A stretch of 34,446 nucleotides of DNA from an uncultured bacterium (GTDB taxonomy: Bacteria; Bacillota; Clostridia; Lachnospirales; Lachnospiraceae). The DNA lies in assembly GCA_947567075.1 (NCBI GenBank), contig CANOLZ010000011.1, positions 1 through 34,446 on the forward strand, given 5' to 3'. Position numbers and translations under genes: made by a program. Under the pieces are notes generated by a model, which made no database searches, had not been told where the DNA came from, and saw only the letters and a list, made by a program, of their open reading frames with translations. Numbering within the stretch: the first letter of the stretch is position 1; each line of letters opens with the position of its first letter. Of this stretch, positions 1 through 7,970 are shown one piece after another.

Positions 1-401
1 GATATAAGGGTGTAGCTGACTACAAGAAGGCTTATATCTGATCCTGTCTTTTCAAACAAAAACAGATTTATTGGCTCTGCCAAAGCTAAATATATAAGAG
101 AAAGAACGAAAACAATGGACAAGGCAGGAACCATACATTTTCTAAGAAGGCTTCTCCTATCCATATTTTCCTTGTAAAAGTATCGAATATATGCCTGATC
201 CATACCTAAAATAGCAAAAATATAAATCACGGTCACAGCAGACTGAAACATAGATGTCCTGCCATATTCATCTGTATCTAACATTCTGGTAACTAATGGC
301 AAGGAAATAAATCCCAACAAAACCACTATAAAATTTCCGTAAAAATATTGAATAAAACTATATATTATGTTTGGTTTTTTTCTTTCCTCTATCGTCGACA
401 A
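1..401 (-). CDS. wzx: Wzx-type polysaccharide flippase, N-terminal part (runs off the left edge)
   Basis: Translating the minus strand from base 401 gives about 133 uninterrupted residues up to base 1. The fragment has a hydrophobic first helix (about residues 15-35, YGNFIVVLLGFISLPLVTRM), the motif LDTDEYGR just after it, and further hydrophobic segments around SAVTVIYIFAILG and LSIVFVLSLIYLALA. This is the usual start of the polysaccharide transporter (PST/Wzx, MATE-like) family, where a 'T-x-x-YG' motif follows helix 1. These membrane proteins flip lipid-linked repeat units across the cytoplasmic membrane. I chose the TTG at 401 because a GGAG (413-416) lies 11 bases upstream; an in-frame GTG at 413 overlaps that GGAG and is less likely. 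A strong promoter precedes it, so this is probably the first gene of another glycan operon running left. The C-terminus is outside the window. Confidence 0.82.
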   Translation of the reverse strand, partial: MSTIEERKKPNIIYSFIQYFYGNFIVVLLGFISLPLVTRMLDTDEYGRTSMFQSAVTVIYIFAILGMDQAYIRYFYKENMDRRSLLRKCMVPALSIVFVLSLIYLALAEPINLFLFEKTGSDISLLVVSYTLI

Positions 402-459
402 TTTTTTTATCACTCCAGACTAAGTTAAAATCTTCTCTATTTCTTCATATTGATTTAAA

Positions 460-488
460 ATTATATCTTTATTCTTTTATATTGTAAA
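460..488 (-). promoter_or_regulatory. Sigma-A-type promoter for the left-edge flippase
   Basis: On the minus strand TTTACA (483-488) is followed after exactly 17 bases by TATAAT (460-465). This is 5/6 and 6/6 to consensus, with the flippase start about 50 bases downstream. It is the best-matching promoter in the window. Confidence 0.75.
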
Positions 489-576
489 GGATTTTAGAAG
501 TTTGCTTTTATAAAGTTTCTTTTCATTAAAAAATTGAAAAAAATGTAAAAAACAAGAACAAAACTGCAAAAATTTG

Positions 577-585
577 TGGTATACT
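577..585 (+). promoter_or_regulatory. Extended -10 promoter candidate for the HD-domain gene
   Basis: TGG followed by TATACT (580-585) forms an extended -10 element (TGnTATAnT type) about 105 bases upstream of the HD-domain start. No convincing -35 hexamer is visible at 16-18 bases upstream, as is often the case with extended -10 promoters. Transcription would leave a leader of roughly 100 bases. Confidence 0.45.
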
Positions 586-690
586 ACAAGTATTGTCTCC
601 TTGTTTATTTATTATTTTATATATAGCTTTATAGAAAATAAAGACTCCTATTTGAGCATCTTTCAAAATCCATACATTTCAAGAAAGTAG

Positions 691-2247
691 GTGTTAAAGG
701 TGAATATTCCATCCTATGAAGATACTGATGTTTTCCGGGATCCTATACACGGCTTAATTAATGTATACTCTTGGGAAAAAAAGTTGATTGAAACACGGGA
801 ATTTCAACGTTTGCGCCGGGTGCATCAACTGAGTATGACAAATTTGATTTATCACGGTGCAGAACATACCCGTTTTGGCCACAGCATTGGAGTCATGCAC
901 ATTGCAGGAAGAATTATGGATCATCTTCGTAACTTTGCCCCTTTAAGCAGCTTATCAAAAGAAGAATTTTTTGAGAAAAAAGCACTGGTTCGTATGGCTG
1001 GGCTGCTCCACGATCTAGGGCATGGATGCTATTCCCATATTGGCGAAGGAAATAATATTTATCCTGATTTAAAAGATCCTCTAAACGGGCAGCCTGCCAG
1101 AGGTCATGAAGCTTATACCCGATGTATTATTAAAGAGCGCCTATCCAGTACAATTGAACAATTTTGGCCCAATCAAACCTATCATATGGTTCCCCATATT
1201 TTAATGATACTGAATCAAAGTTCTGACGACCCCTTATACCGGTTTTTTGACGATATTATAAGTGGTCAATTAGATTGTGATAAAATGGATTATCTTCTTC
1301 GAGATAGCCATTACTGTGGGGTTGAGTATGGAATGTACGATCTTGATAAACTAATTGACTCTCTTCGAGTCGCTCTCATTAATAATAATCATGTTCTAGC
1401 CATTAGCCAAAATGGAATTCAAGCAGTGGAATCCTTTGTTTTAGCCCGTTATTGGATGTTTATCCAAGTTTACTTCCACAAATACCGCCGCCTCTTTGAC
1501 TATTACCTAAGCGCTTTTACAAAGGAATTCCTTTCGTTAGAATGGGAAAAAAGTGGACAGTATCCTAAAGAATTAGATAATTATCTGGAAATGGATGATA
1601 TTTATCTTTATGAGAAAATAAAATTTTATGCCAATAAAAAGCAGCCTGAAATAGGAGAACGAACTATCTGTCATTTTGCTAAACGCTTATACAACCGTTC
1701 CCATCATAAGGTCGTCTTTGATCCTCCATATGCCCACTATGACAGCCGGAGCAAGGATGGGGATGAAGACTATAAACGGCTTACTTATGTAAAAAAGAAA
1801 CTGGAAGATTATTTAATAAAAATAGAAAAGTCTGAAAGTGAAAAAATATATATTGATTTGGCCACTGGATCTTCCACAAAGCACTTCTTTGATATGAAAG
1901 TGTATAATGAAGAACAGGATCCTGACTACTCCTCTTCAAAGGCAATGGAAATCCCCGCCATTCCTGTTATTTCTAAACATGATGAGAAAGTGGAGGCAAT
2001 TCAAAAATATTCCTTTACCCTAAAAAGTATTTCTGACAAAAAAATTAGTATTTTAAGAATCTATGCGGAAAAAGATATGATTTGTAAAGTACGTGATAAA
2101 TGCGCCTATTGGTTTTCACGAGAATACGATGTTATCATGGCTGAACGGGAAAAATTAACTTCTTCCATCCAACTTCATGAAAAGGAGCTGGAAGACTCTA
2201 AAAAACGTCTTTCAGAAATGGATGATGTTTTGGGATTGGAGAAATAA
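691..2247 (+). CDS. HD-domain phosphohydrolase (dGTPase-like, COG1078 type)
   Basis: A 518-residue cytosolic protein with the full signature of the HD-superfamily phosphohydrolases related to dNTP triphosphohydrolases. It opens with FRDPIHGLI (residues 15-23), then REFQRLRRVHQL (36-47) and AEHTRFGHSIGVMH (57-70). The metal-binding HD pair is in LLHDLGHG (about 105-112), and the distal acidic motif is SGQLDCDKMDYLLRD (191-205). These residues bind a divalent metal and hydrolyse nucleotide phosphoesters; the substrate cannot be read from sequence, although relatives act on (d)NTPs. The last 35 residues are charged and heptad-like, probably a coiled coil. The start is GTG 691; a second in-frame GTG at 700 with GGTG six bases upstream is equally possible. 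It stands alone between a divergent flippase and a convergent ABC operon, ending in a shared terminator, so it looks monocistronic. Confidence 0.88.
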   Translation: MLKVNIPSYEDTDVFRDPIHGLINVYSWEKKLIETREFQRLRRVHQLSMTNLIYHGAEHTRFGHSIGVMHIAGRIMDHLRNFAPLSSLSKEEFFEKKALVRMAGLLHDLGHGCYSHIGEGNNIYPDLKDPLNGQPARGHEAYTRCIIKERLSSTIEQFWPNQTYHMVPHILMILNQSSDDPLYRFFDDIISGQLDCDKMDYLLRDSHYCGVEYGMYDLDKLIDSLRVALINNNHVLAISQNGIQAVESFVLARYWMFIQVYFHKYRRLFDYYLSAFTKEFLSLEWEKSGQYPKELDNYLEMDDIYLYEKIKFYANKKQPEIGERTICHFAKRLYNRSHHKVVFDPPYAHYDSRSKDGDEDYKRLTYVKKKLEDYLIKIEKSESEKIYIDLATGSSTKHFFDMKVYNEEQDPDYSSSKAMEIPAIPVISKHDEKVEAIQKYSFTLKSISDKKISILRIYAEKDMICKVRDKCAYWFSREYDVIMAEREKLTSSIQLHEKELEDSKKRLSEMDDVLGLEK

Positions 2248-2266
2248 TAGTAAAACACAGTCAGCA

Positions 2267-2342
2267 AAGCTCCTCCAAATAAGCTGCTGGCTTTTAAACA
2301 TATATTAAAAAGCTGGCAGCCATTTGTGGAGCTTCCTTTTCT
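2267..2342. terminator. Bidirectional hairpin terminator between convergent genes
   Basis: The left arm (2267-2297, AAGCTCC...GCTGCTGGCTTTTAA) pairs with the right arm (2305-2334, TTAAAAAGCTGGCAGC...GGAGCTT), with a few internal mismatches and a short AT loop. CCTTTTCTT follows on the plus strand. It lies between the HD gene and the convergent ABC permease and can serve both. Confidence 0.75.
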
Positions 2343-2348
2343 TAGCAT

Positions 2349-3089
2349 TTACAGCTCCGCCTTACTAATACAAATTTTTATTATAATGAATAATAAAAAG
2401 GTGTAAATGGAATATTTCAAAATAAAAAATAAAATATTTATTTCACTCCCATTCCAATAGGACCTATAATACTGAATAATATCATTGGTTGGTATTATAA
2501 ATTTAAACTTTTCAACGAATATGGGCAAATCTCCAACAGGCATCATTGCATTAGACAATATAAGAAAAAGAAACATCATTGTCAGTCCAATGGACTGAAC
2601 CATTACATTATTTTTTGTAAGAATGGTAATTATACTGCCTATAAGAAACATAGGAATGGATGAAATGATATATAAAAGAAAAAATATACTAGAAATTCCC
2701 AGACTTGGAAACCTCATATGAAATACTCCCACTGAAAAAGCGGAAATAAGCAGCATTTGAAAAATCATTAAAAAGAAATAAAGGAAAACCTTTGATGCAA
2801 TTACCATAACAAGGGATATATCAAATAATTTATAACGCAAAAACACACCTGCTTCATATTCCTTCGAAATACTGGCTGGAAAGGTTAACAGCGCTAATGG
2901 AGCTATTCCTAAAGCTAAAGATATAGGAAAATAATACGCAATCCCTGCACTTCTTTGTTCTAATGGCAAAGCATTCATTGTAAAGTACATTGCGACAAGA
3001 GGAAATACAAAGGAGAAAAAAAGACCTAATATTGTTTTTTGTAGATTTCGCAACTCAATAATCATAATTTGTAAAGGCCTGTTAAGCAT
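2349..3089 (-). CDS. ABC-2 type exporter permease
   Basis: About 246 residues with six predicted membrane helices: around LGLFFSFVFPLVAMYF, IAYYFPISLALGIAPLALL, MVIASKVFLYFFLMIFQMLL, IFFLLYIISSIPMFLIG, IGLTMMFLFLILSNAMMP and LKYSIYTFLLFIIIKICI. Between helices 2 and 3 is SKEYEAGVFLRYKL, and 'LSNAMMPVGDLP' precedes the last helix. Both are typical of ABC-2 permeases that export drugs, bacteriocins or lipids; the substrate is unknown. I prefer ATG 3089 over ATG 3101 because GGTGA lies five bases upstream of it. It overlaps the end of the ATPase gene by a few bases, so the two are translationally coupled. The partner ATPase is frameshifted, so the transporter may be inactive in this isolate. Confidence 0.8.
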   Translation of the reverse strand: MLNRPLQIMIIELRNLQKTILGLFFSFVFPLVAMYFTMNALPLEQRSAGIAYYFPISLALGIAPLALLTFPASISKEYEAGVFLRYKLFDISLVMVIASKVFLYFFLMIFQMLLISAFSVGVFHMRFPSLGISSIFFLLYIISSIPMFLIGSIITILTKNNVMVQSIGLTMMFLFLILSNAMMPVGDLPIFVEKFKFIIPTNDIIQYYRSYWNGSEINILFFILKYSIYTFLLFIIIKICISKAEL

Positions 3090-3730
3090 ACATTTCACCA
3101 TCCTCTTTAAGGCTTTTTAAAAATTCTTCTACCGGATACTGTTTCACTATAGTTCCATTTTTCATATAAATGACATTATCACATAAAGATTTTATCTCTT
3201 CAGGATAATGGGAAACCATGATGAGTCCAATGCTATTATTTTTCCTATAGTCTTTAAGATATTTCAAGAGTTTCCATCGAGTGGCATAATCAAGTCCTGT
3301 TGTTACTTCATCAACCATCAATAATTTATGAGGCTTTGAAAATGCTAAAATAAGACTTAATTTTTGTAACTCTCCACCACTTAAAACAGCAATTTTTTTG
3401 TTGAGGTTTTTTTCAAACTCAAACATACGAAAGAGAGAAGAAAGGGGAGAAAGATCCCTTTTATCCAAAATTAACTTTAAAATGTCTTTCGTCTTTGCAT
3501 AGGGTGGATAACTGTTTTTTTTGCATCAATACTTGTATTTGATTTTTACTTAATGAATTTTCAATTGTTCCCCCATACTGTTCAATTCCAAGAATACATT
3601 TCATTAATGTTGTTTTCCCTGCACCATTTTCCCCAAAAATAGCTGTTCCTTTCGAAACATTGATCTTGGCGTTTGGAATTTTCAATATCATAGACTTACC
3701 TTTTTTTACCTTCAAATCGCAAATTTTCAT
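3082..3730 (-). pseudogene. ABC transporter ATPase, split by a one-base frameshift
   Basis: Two overlapping reading frames together make one ATP-binding subunit of about 216 residues, the normal size for small exporter ATPases. The first (from 3730/3733) carries Walker A GENGAGKTT and runs to LMQKKQLS before diverging to a stop near 3461. The second carries the signature LSGGE, Walker B LLMVDE, the D-loop TTGLD and the switch His in MVSHYPEE. Dropping one base from the A8 run (3515-3522, T8 on the plus strand) gives a continuous LMQKNSYPPYAKTKDILKLI joining the Q-loop to the helical domain. Start: ATG 3730 with GGAGG six bases upstream; a preceding ATG at 3733 is only three bases from it. It could be a sequencing indel, a real inactivating or phase-variable mutation, or a site of transcriptional slippage. 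Confidence 0.8.
3515..3522. repeat. Homopolymer T8 (A8 on coding strand) at the ATPase frameshift
   Basis: Eight T on the plus strand interrupt the ABC ATPase; seven would keep the frame open. Runs of this length are prone to replication slippage and to sequencing error. Confidence 0.85.
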
Positions 3731-3733
3731 CAT

Positions 3734-4040
3734 AATCCTCCATTCCTTGCTAAATTTAGAAGTTTCGGTTAAGCATAAAGTCCTTATGTAATAAGTTTTG
3801 CATATATGATTTGTTTGATATAAAAGATAGCATATTTATATGTAAGATGTAAATATAGAATATAAATTTCATCTGAAAGTCATTTAAAATCTTGCGTAAT
3901 AAAATAGAAAAATAAATAGAATAGGGAACTTATAACCTAAAATCTCACTTTACTTCAAAATAAAACAAAAAAAGAAGACATAGGAAGAATATACTTTAGA
4001 AAAAGACTATTCTATAATACAAAAAGTATTAAACTGCCGA
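3734..4040. other. Intergenic region upstream of the ABC operon
   Basis: About 300 bases of very AT-rich DNA with no supportable gene. It must hold the promoter of the ABC operon on the minus strand. TTTACA near 3850 and AT-rich -10-like sequences downstream are visible, but none has convincing spacing, so no promoter is called. A weak 5-bp stem (AATAC/GTATT, 4017-4031) is too small to be called a terminator. Confidence 0.5.
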
Positions 4041-4103
4041 TCATATACCAAATATGGAACCAATAATCCCAATGATTAAAAGCAAACCAATACATTTATC
4101 CAC
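4041..4103 (-). CDS. Possible 20-residue hydrophobic peptide
   Basis: A GTG-initiated frame encodes VDKCIGLLLIIGIIGSIFGI and then TGA. It would be a single membrane-spanning peptide with a charged N-terminus and one cysteine. A strong Shine-Dalgarno (GGGGGAG) sits five bases upstream, and the frame starts 14 bases after the stop of the 281-residue gene, so it could be co-translated. Small peptides of this shape include toxins, transporter regulators and membrane anchors; none is recognised here. A frame this short can arise by chance, and the ribosome binding site is the main support. Confidence 0.3.
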   Translation of the reverse strand: MDKCIGLLLIIGIIGSIFGI

Positions 4104-4116
4104 TCCTTCTCCCCCC

Positions 4117-4962
4117 TTACTTTATGCTTCTTTTCATGCTCATCAATGCTTCCTTTGGTATATTCATCCCAAAATGAGAAGTAAGGTATGAGCAGATGCC
4201 ATCAAACTCCTTCTCCCCTAATCTTTTTTTGCCAGCAAGTTCATTCCATAGTAAGGTGAACAGTAATCTTTCTAAATCAGAGAAAGAGCCAATATCAATA
4301 CTATTTAAAGACCATCCAGCTTCTTTAAAAGCCTCCTCTAAGTCTTCTTTCATACGATTTATATCATCATAGCTTCTCCTTTTTCCATGATCCAACCATT
4401 CCCCTGTTGTTATCAGTCCTTCCCTTCCCTGCATCTCTTGTAATCTTGTCACTTCCTCCTGGTGTCCTCTTTCCATCTCCTCCCAAGGAAGCTTATTTTT
4501 ACATTTTAGTTCTACATGAACGCCAAACTCCTGGAGATATTTACACGCACGATGGTTAAGAATCTCAACTCGCTGCCCATGAAATGCAGAAGTACCTAGT
4601 TCAAACAATACCTTTATCTCATCTTCCCTCTTCTTTAAACCACAGCTCACCCAGCCTATGAGAGCAGCGTTTGCAAATGCGTCAATAATGGTGTATGTGG
4701 AATTGTAAGGAAACAAGTAGGCTGGTAATATTCTCATTGCTTGTATACCATATTGATTCATCAGAGTTTCCCTTGTATATTTTCCAAGCCGTCCCTGAAA
4801 AAAAGAGGAGTATGACGCTGGTGCGCAAGTTCCTGATGCAATGGCAAAAGAAGATTCATCCTTTTTTAAAATATTTGCTGCATAGGCAATCCTTTCATCA
4901 TGTATGTTTTTGTCCCAATTTCCTTCTATCGAAACAAAATGTAATTTATTTTTTATAAACAT
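4117..4962 (-). CDS. Unrecognised 281-residue soluble protein
   Basis: I do not recognise this family. The protein has no signal peptide and no strong membrane helix. The N-terminal half (about 1-150) mixes hydrophobic and small residues (FAIASGTCAPASYSSFF, YTIIDAFANAALIGWVSCG, IKVLFELGTSAFHG). The C-terminal half (about 160-281) is charged and probably helical, with GEWLDHGKRRSYDDINRMK and FSDLERLLFTLLWNELAG. The composition is that of a real gene: few rare stretches and a long open frame covering the whole interval. Ribosome binding is weak (GAGAG about nine bases before the ATG). It is flanked by a long intergenic region upstream and by the small peptide frame and ABC operon downstream, so context gives no function. 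Confidence 0.7.
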   Translation of the reverse strand: MFIKNKLHFVSIEGNWDKNIHDERIAYAANILKKDESSFAIASGTCAPASYSSFFQGRLGKYTRETLMNQYGIQAMRILPAYLFPYNSTYTIIDAFANAALIGWVSCGLKKREDEIKVLFELGTSAFHGQRVEILNHRACKYLQEFGVHVELKCKNKLPWEEMERGHQEEVTRLQEMQGREGLITTGEWLDHGKRRSYDDINRMKEDLEEAFKEAGWSLNSIDIGSFSDLERLLFTLLWNELAGKKRLGEKEFDGICSYLTSHFGMNIPKEALMSMKRSIK

Positions 4963-5527
4963 AATTCAACTCTCTCTATACTTTCTTATGCTTTTACACA
5001 ATCCCTTTTCATTTATCAAATTGTGCAATGGTTTATAAAGTTTCAAATAACGACTCACATGAAATAATAATTGGAAACGTTACCCCTTCTTTTCCAATGT
5101 ATTTCATTTTCCAGCTATCAAAAAATGACTATTCTTTTATAATGACCAAACCCCTCCCCAACGGCTGATAACTTCTCATCCAATTGCAAAAAGTTTTTCT
5201 AACAACCAACTTACTTGACTATAATATCGTTTGAACTTTCCTTATTTACTCTACCCCTTAATGGCAAAATTCATATCCAAAATTTATCTTGTCTATTTTT
5301 TTATAATATACTACATATATCTCAAATTTTCAACAATATAACAAATTCGTTTAAAATCACTGCTATATTATAAAGCATATACGTGACTATGATAAATTTT
5401 ATATTTCAGGTAAAGAGCAAAAATACTCTTTCTCCTCACTCTAAAGATATGATTTTCCTAGGAATACAGATGGTCAGAATCCTTTAATCCCTTAACGAAC
5501 CATCCCCTACATCTCTTTTGCAAAAAT
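4963..5527. other. Long AT-rich intergenic region
   Basis: About 560 bases without a supportable gene in any frame; all frames are broken by frequent stops. It should contain the promoter of the 281-residue gene on the minus strand, but no hexamer pair with good spacing is clear. A 6-bp stem AAAGAG/CTCTTT (5412-5431) is present but too weak to name. Confidence 0.5.
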
Positions 5528-5575
5528 AAAAAAGGCTCTATCTATCTTCTGAAGAATAGATTTAGAGCCTTTTTA
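5528..5575. terminator. Bidirectional intrinsic terminator downstream of the chemotaxis receptor
   Basis: AGGCTCTA (5533-5540) pairs with TAGAGCCT (5563-5570), extended inwards by TCTAT/ATAGA and flanked by an A tract on the left and TTTTT on the right. On the minus strand it lies about 90 bases past the receptor stop and ends in a U tract; it could also work on the plus strand. Confidence 0.85.
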
Positions 5576-5580
5576 ACAAA

Positions 5581-5606
5581 AGGGAGGACAATCACTCTTC
5601 CTCCCT
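5581..5606 (-). terminator. Second, weaker hairpin after the chemotaxis receptor
   Basis: AGGGAGGA (5581-5588) pairs with TCCTCCCT (5599-5606) around a 10-base loop. On the minus strand it is followed by TTTGTT, so it may be an accessory terminator just ahead of the main one. Confidence 0.35.
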
Positions 5607-5663
5607 GTCGTTTTCATAAAACCGGGGTATCCCTTAAACCACTGTCTTTACCTACTGGCAAGG

Positions 5664-7748
5664 TTAAATTTGGCCATAACCTGCCCCCTTATCCAATTTA
5701 AACTTGGACAACAATTTTTTCATTAGAGTTGCCCTGCTGGACATCTCCTCACTAGCGGTAACAGATTTCTCACTGGCAGCAGAGTTTGCCTCTACAACAG
5801 AAGAAATTTGGCCAACACTCTCTGTCATGTAAGCAATGGTTTTGGCATTCTTTTGGCTGGCTTTTGCAATCAGCTTCACTGCCTCCAAAACTTTTTTAGT
5901 GCTTTCTACTGTCTTGTCCAAAGACTGGGACACGTTTCTTACAATGCTGTTGCCCTCCTGTACGGAATGAATGGAATTTTCTATTAAAGCCTTTGTGGCC
6001 TTCACAGCCTGATCAGACTTAGCCGCCAAATCCCGTACTTCATCGGCAACTACCGCAAAGCCTTTGCCTGTCGTTCCAGCCCTGGCTGCTTCCACCGAGG
6101 CGTTTAGGGCAAGAATATTTGTCTGGAAAGCGATGTCCTCAATAGTGGCGATGACCTTTCCAATTTCCTCCGATGACTTAGAGATTTTCTCCATAGCCTC
6201 AACCATTTCTTCCATATATTCCGCACATTCTTTAATTTGTCCCTCTGATTCCTGGGAATATTGCACAACCTCTTCGCTGCTCTCAACATTATTTTTAAAA
6301 TTATTAGAAATTTCACGAATAATGGCTGACAGCTGATTTACAGCGCTTGTTTGTTCCGATGAACCCTGGGATAAATCATAAGCGCTTTGAGATACATACT
6401 CAGCACTGTTAGATACCTGTCCTGCACTTTCTTCAATAAGACGCAAAGTATCCGCTAACATAAGCTGCATATGGTTCAGCCCTTCTTTCACCGAGGCAAA
6501 CTCTCCCTTATAATCCTGATGAAGAGTAAACATAAAATTTCCTCCTGCCATTTCCTTTAGCACTGAGGAGATCTCAGAAATATAATTAATATATTGCTGC
6601 AGCCGTTCCACAAGCTTCTCCAAAGAGGTAGAAACAATTCCAATCTCATTATTTGTTTGGGTTTGAATAGAAACTGTTAAATTTCCGTCGGCAATCTCCT
6701 GAGTAGTATTCGCCAAGAGGTGCAAAGGACGAATGAGAAGTGATTGCATGTAAAAGAACAGTAGAAGGACAACGATTACCGTAAAAACAATACAAAGTAT
6801 TGCTAGAAAAATACCTAATCGCTGGGCATACAAAAACAAGGAGGATTCTGGAACTGTAACAACAATATTCCACCCGCTTTCTGGTATTTGGGAAAACCAC
6901 GCATGCTGCTTAGCACCGTCTAATGTATAAAAACCTGTCCCTTCCTTTTGACTGAGAATCTGAGAGCCTAAAGCGGCCAGGGAATCATTGTCCTCCTCCA
7001 AAATATTGGCCGTAAGAAGCTTTGCGCTGTCTTCAATGGCAATATATGTGCCTGAATCATCAATGAGAAAGGCTTTTCCAGCACCATTATATACATTGAG
7101 ATTAGCGATCATTTCCTGCATCTGTGTCAAATCAATATCTGTTGTGGCAACACCAATAAAGCTGCCCTTTTGGTCATAAATGGGAGCAGAGGAGGTAACC
7201 ATTGAAATTTGAACAAAATCATCATAATAAGGGGGAGACCATACAGAACTAGAAGTAGTATTTACAACAGAGGTATACCAATCCTGATCCGTGTAATAGA
7301 CCCCATCTCCTAAAGAGTAATTATCAATATATGTAACCACTCCATTTTCCCGCATACAATAGGGAGAAAAATATTGTTGATCCTTTTGATGAGCATAAGG
7401 CTCGAACCAAATACCGCCTCCGAATGTTTCTGGATTGCTCTCAATAAAAGAAGTCAAAATATCTTGATAGGCTTCCTCTTTCCAATCTCCTAAACTCTCA
7501 GCGTCAGGCCTGGCGTAGACAGACTCTACCCCTCTGGCTAATGTTTCTGCTACTAGACGGTTATTAGACAGGGAAGCTGCAATAGCTTTCGATGCAATGG
7601 ATAAATCTAATTTCATTTCATTTTGAGCGTTGTTCTCTATTGTCTGTTTGGCGCCAAAATAGCCTAAAAAAGATAAGAGCACCATGGCCAGCGTGATCGT
7701 CGGCATAACCGTTATCATTAGGGATGTGCGGATAGAACGGAATCTCAT
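5664..7748 (-). CDS. Methyl-accepting chemotaxis protein with a dCache sensor
   Basis: A transmembrane chemoreceptor of about 694 residues. Order: first membrane helix (about 8-30), extracellular double-Cache domain (about 35-300, with [10 protein letters not shown] and WSPPYYDDF typical of dCache_1), second helix (about 305-335, [20 protein letters not shown]), HAMP domain ([18 protein letters not shown]...), and a coiled-coil signalling domain. The highly conserved tip for CheA/CheW contact is intact ([20 protein letters not shown], then [13 protein letters not shown]). It senses a small external ligand and controls CheA. The arginine usual in amino-acid-binding dCache domains is not seen in its expected place before DWY, so the ligand is unclear. 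Start: ATG 7748 has AAGGAAG eight bases upstream; the earlier GTG 7757 has no room for a ribosome binding site. It has its own candidate promoter and follows the polysaccharide operon on the same strand. Confidence 0.95.
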   Translation of the reverse strand: MRFRSIRTSLMITVMPTITLAMVLLSFLGYFGAKQTIENNAQNEMKLDLSIASKAIAASLSNNRLVAETLARGVESVYARPDAESLGDWKEEAYQDILTSFIESNPETFGGGIWFEPYAHQKDQQYFSPYCMRENGVVTYIDNYSLGDGVYYTDQDWYTSVVNTTSSSVWSPPYYDDFVQISMVTSSAPIYDQKGSFIGVATTDIDLTQMQEMIANLNVYNGAGKAFLIDDSGTYIAIEDSAKLLTANILEEDNDSLAALGSQILSQKEGTGFYTLDGAKQHAWFSQIPESGWNIVVTVPESSLFLYAQRLGIFLAILCIVFTVIVVLLLFFYMQSLLIRPLHLLANTTQEIADGNLTVSIQTQTNNEIGIVSTSLEKLVERLQQYINYISEISSVLKEMAGGNFMFTLHQDYKGEFASVKEGLNHMQLMLADTLRLIEESAGQVSNSAEYVSQSAYDLSQGSSEQTSAVNQLSAIIREISNNFKNNVESSEEVVQYSQESEGQIKECAEYMEEMVEAMEKISKSSEEIGKVIATIEDIAFQTNILALNASVEAARAGTTGKGFAVVADEVRDLAAKSDQAVKATKALIENSIHSVQEGNSIVRNVSQSLDKTVESTKKVLEAVKLIAKASQKNAKTIAYMTESVGQISSVVEANSAASEKSVTASEEMSSRATLMKKLLSKFKLDKGAGYGQI

Positions 7749-7857
7749 ATGAGCCACTTCCTTTTCTTCATTTGTTCTAGATCATAACAATAGTAATATC
7801 TAACCATTCATACCCATAAAAGAACCTTTGATGGCAAAAAAAAATCCATGGAATAGG

Positions 7858-7886
7858 ATTATATCAGGCAAAAATGTCACTATTTA
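7858..7886 (-). promoter_or_regulatory. Promoter candidate for the chemotaxis receptor
   Basis: TATAAT (7858-7863) matches the -10 consensus fully. At 17 bases spacing the -35 position holds TAAATA (7881-7886), a poor sigma-A match. TAAA with a nearby GCCTGATAT resembles a motility-sigma (sigma-28) promoter, but the spacing and one extra base do not fit well. The leader is about 100 bases. Confidence 0.45.
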
Positions 7887-7970
7887 GATCTATTTTATAA
7901 TATCTAAATTTATATATTTTGTCAATATCTAATCTACATTTGTATGGGGTTAGAAATTCTGCCATTACCC

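Noticed and set aside
3515..3522. Programmed -1 ribosomal frameshift at the A8 run
   Set aside because: Joining the two ATPase halves needs a +1 (or -2) shift, not -1, so a classical slippery-site frameshift does not fit; indel or transcriptional slippage does.
4695..4958. Plus-strand frame of 87 residues opposite the 281-residue gene
   Set aside because: The minus-strand frame is three times longer and explains the interval; the plus frame has no family features.
5401..5440. Inverted repeat AAAGAG/CTCTTT in the long intergenic region
   Set aside because: A six-base stem in AT-rich DNA is expected by chance and no gene end is adjacent.
7921..7970. Hairpin GGGTAATG...ACCCC just after the polysaccharide operon as terminator
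   Set aside because: Only four to five pairs, a large loop and no U tract.
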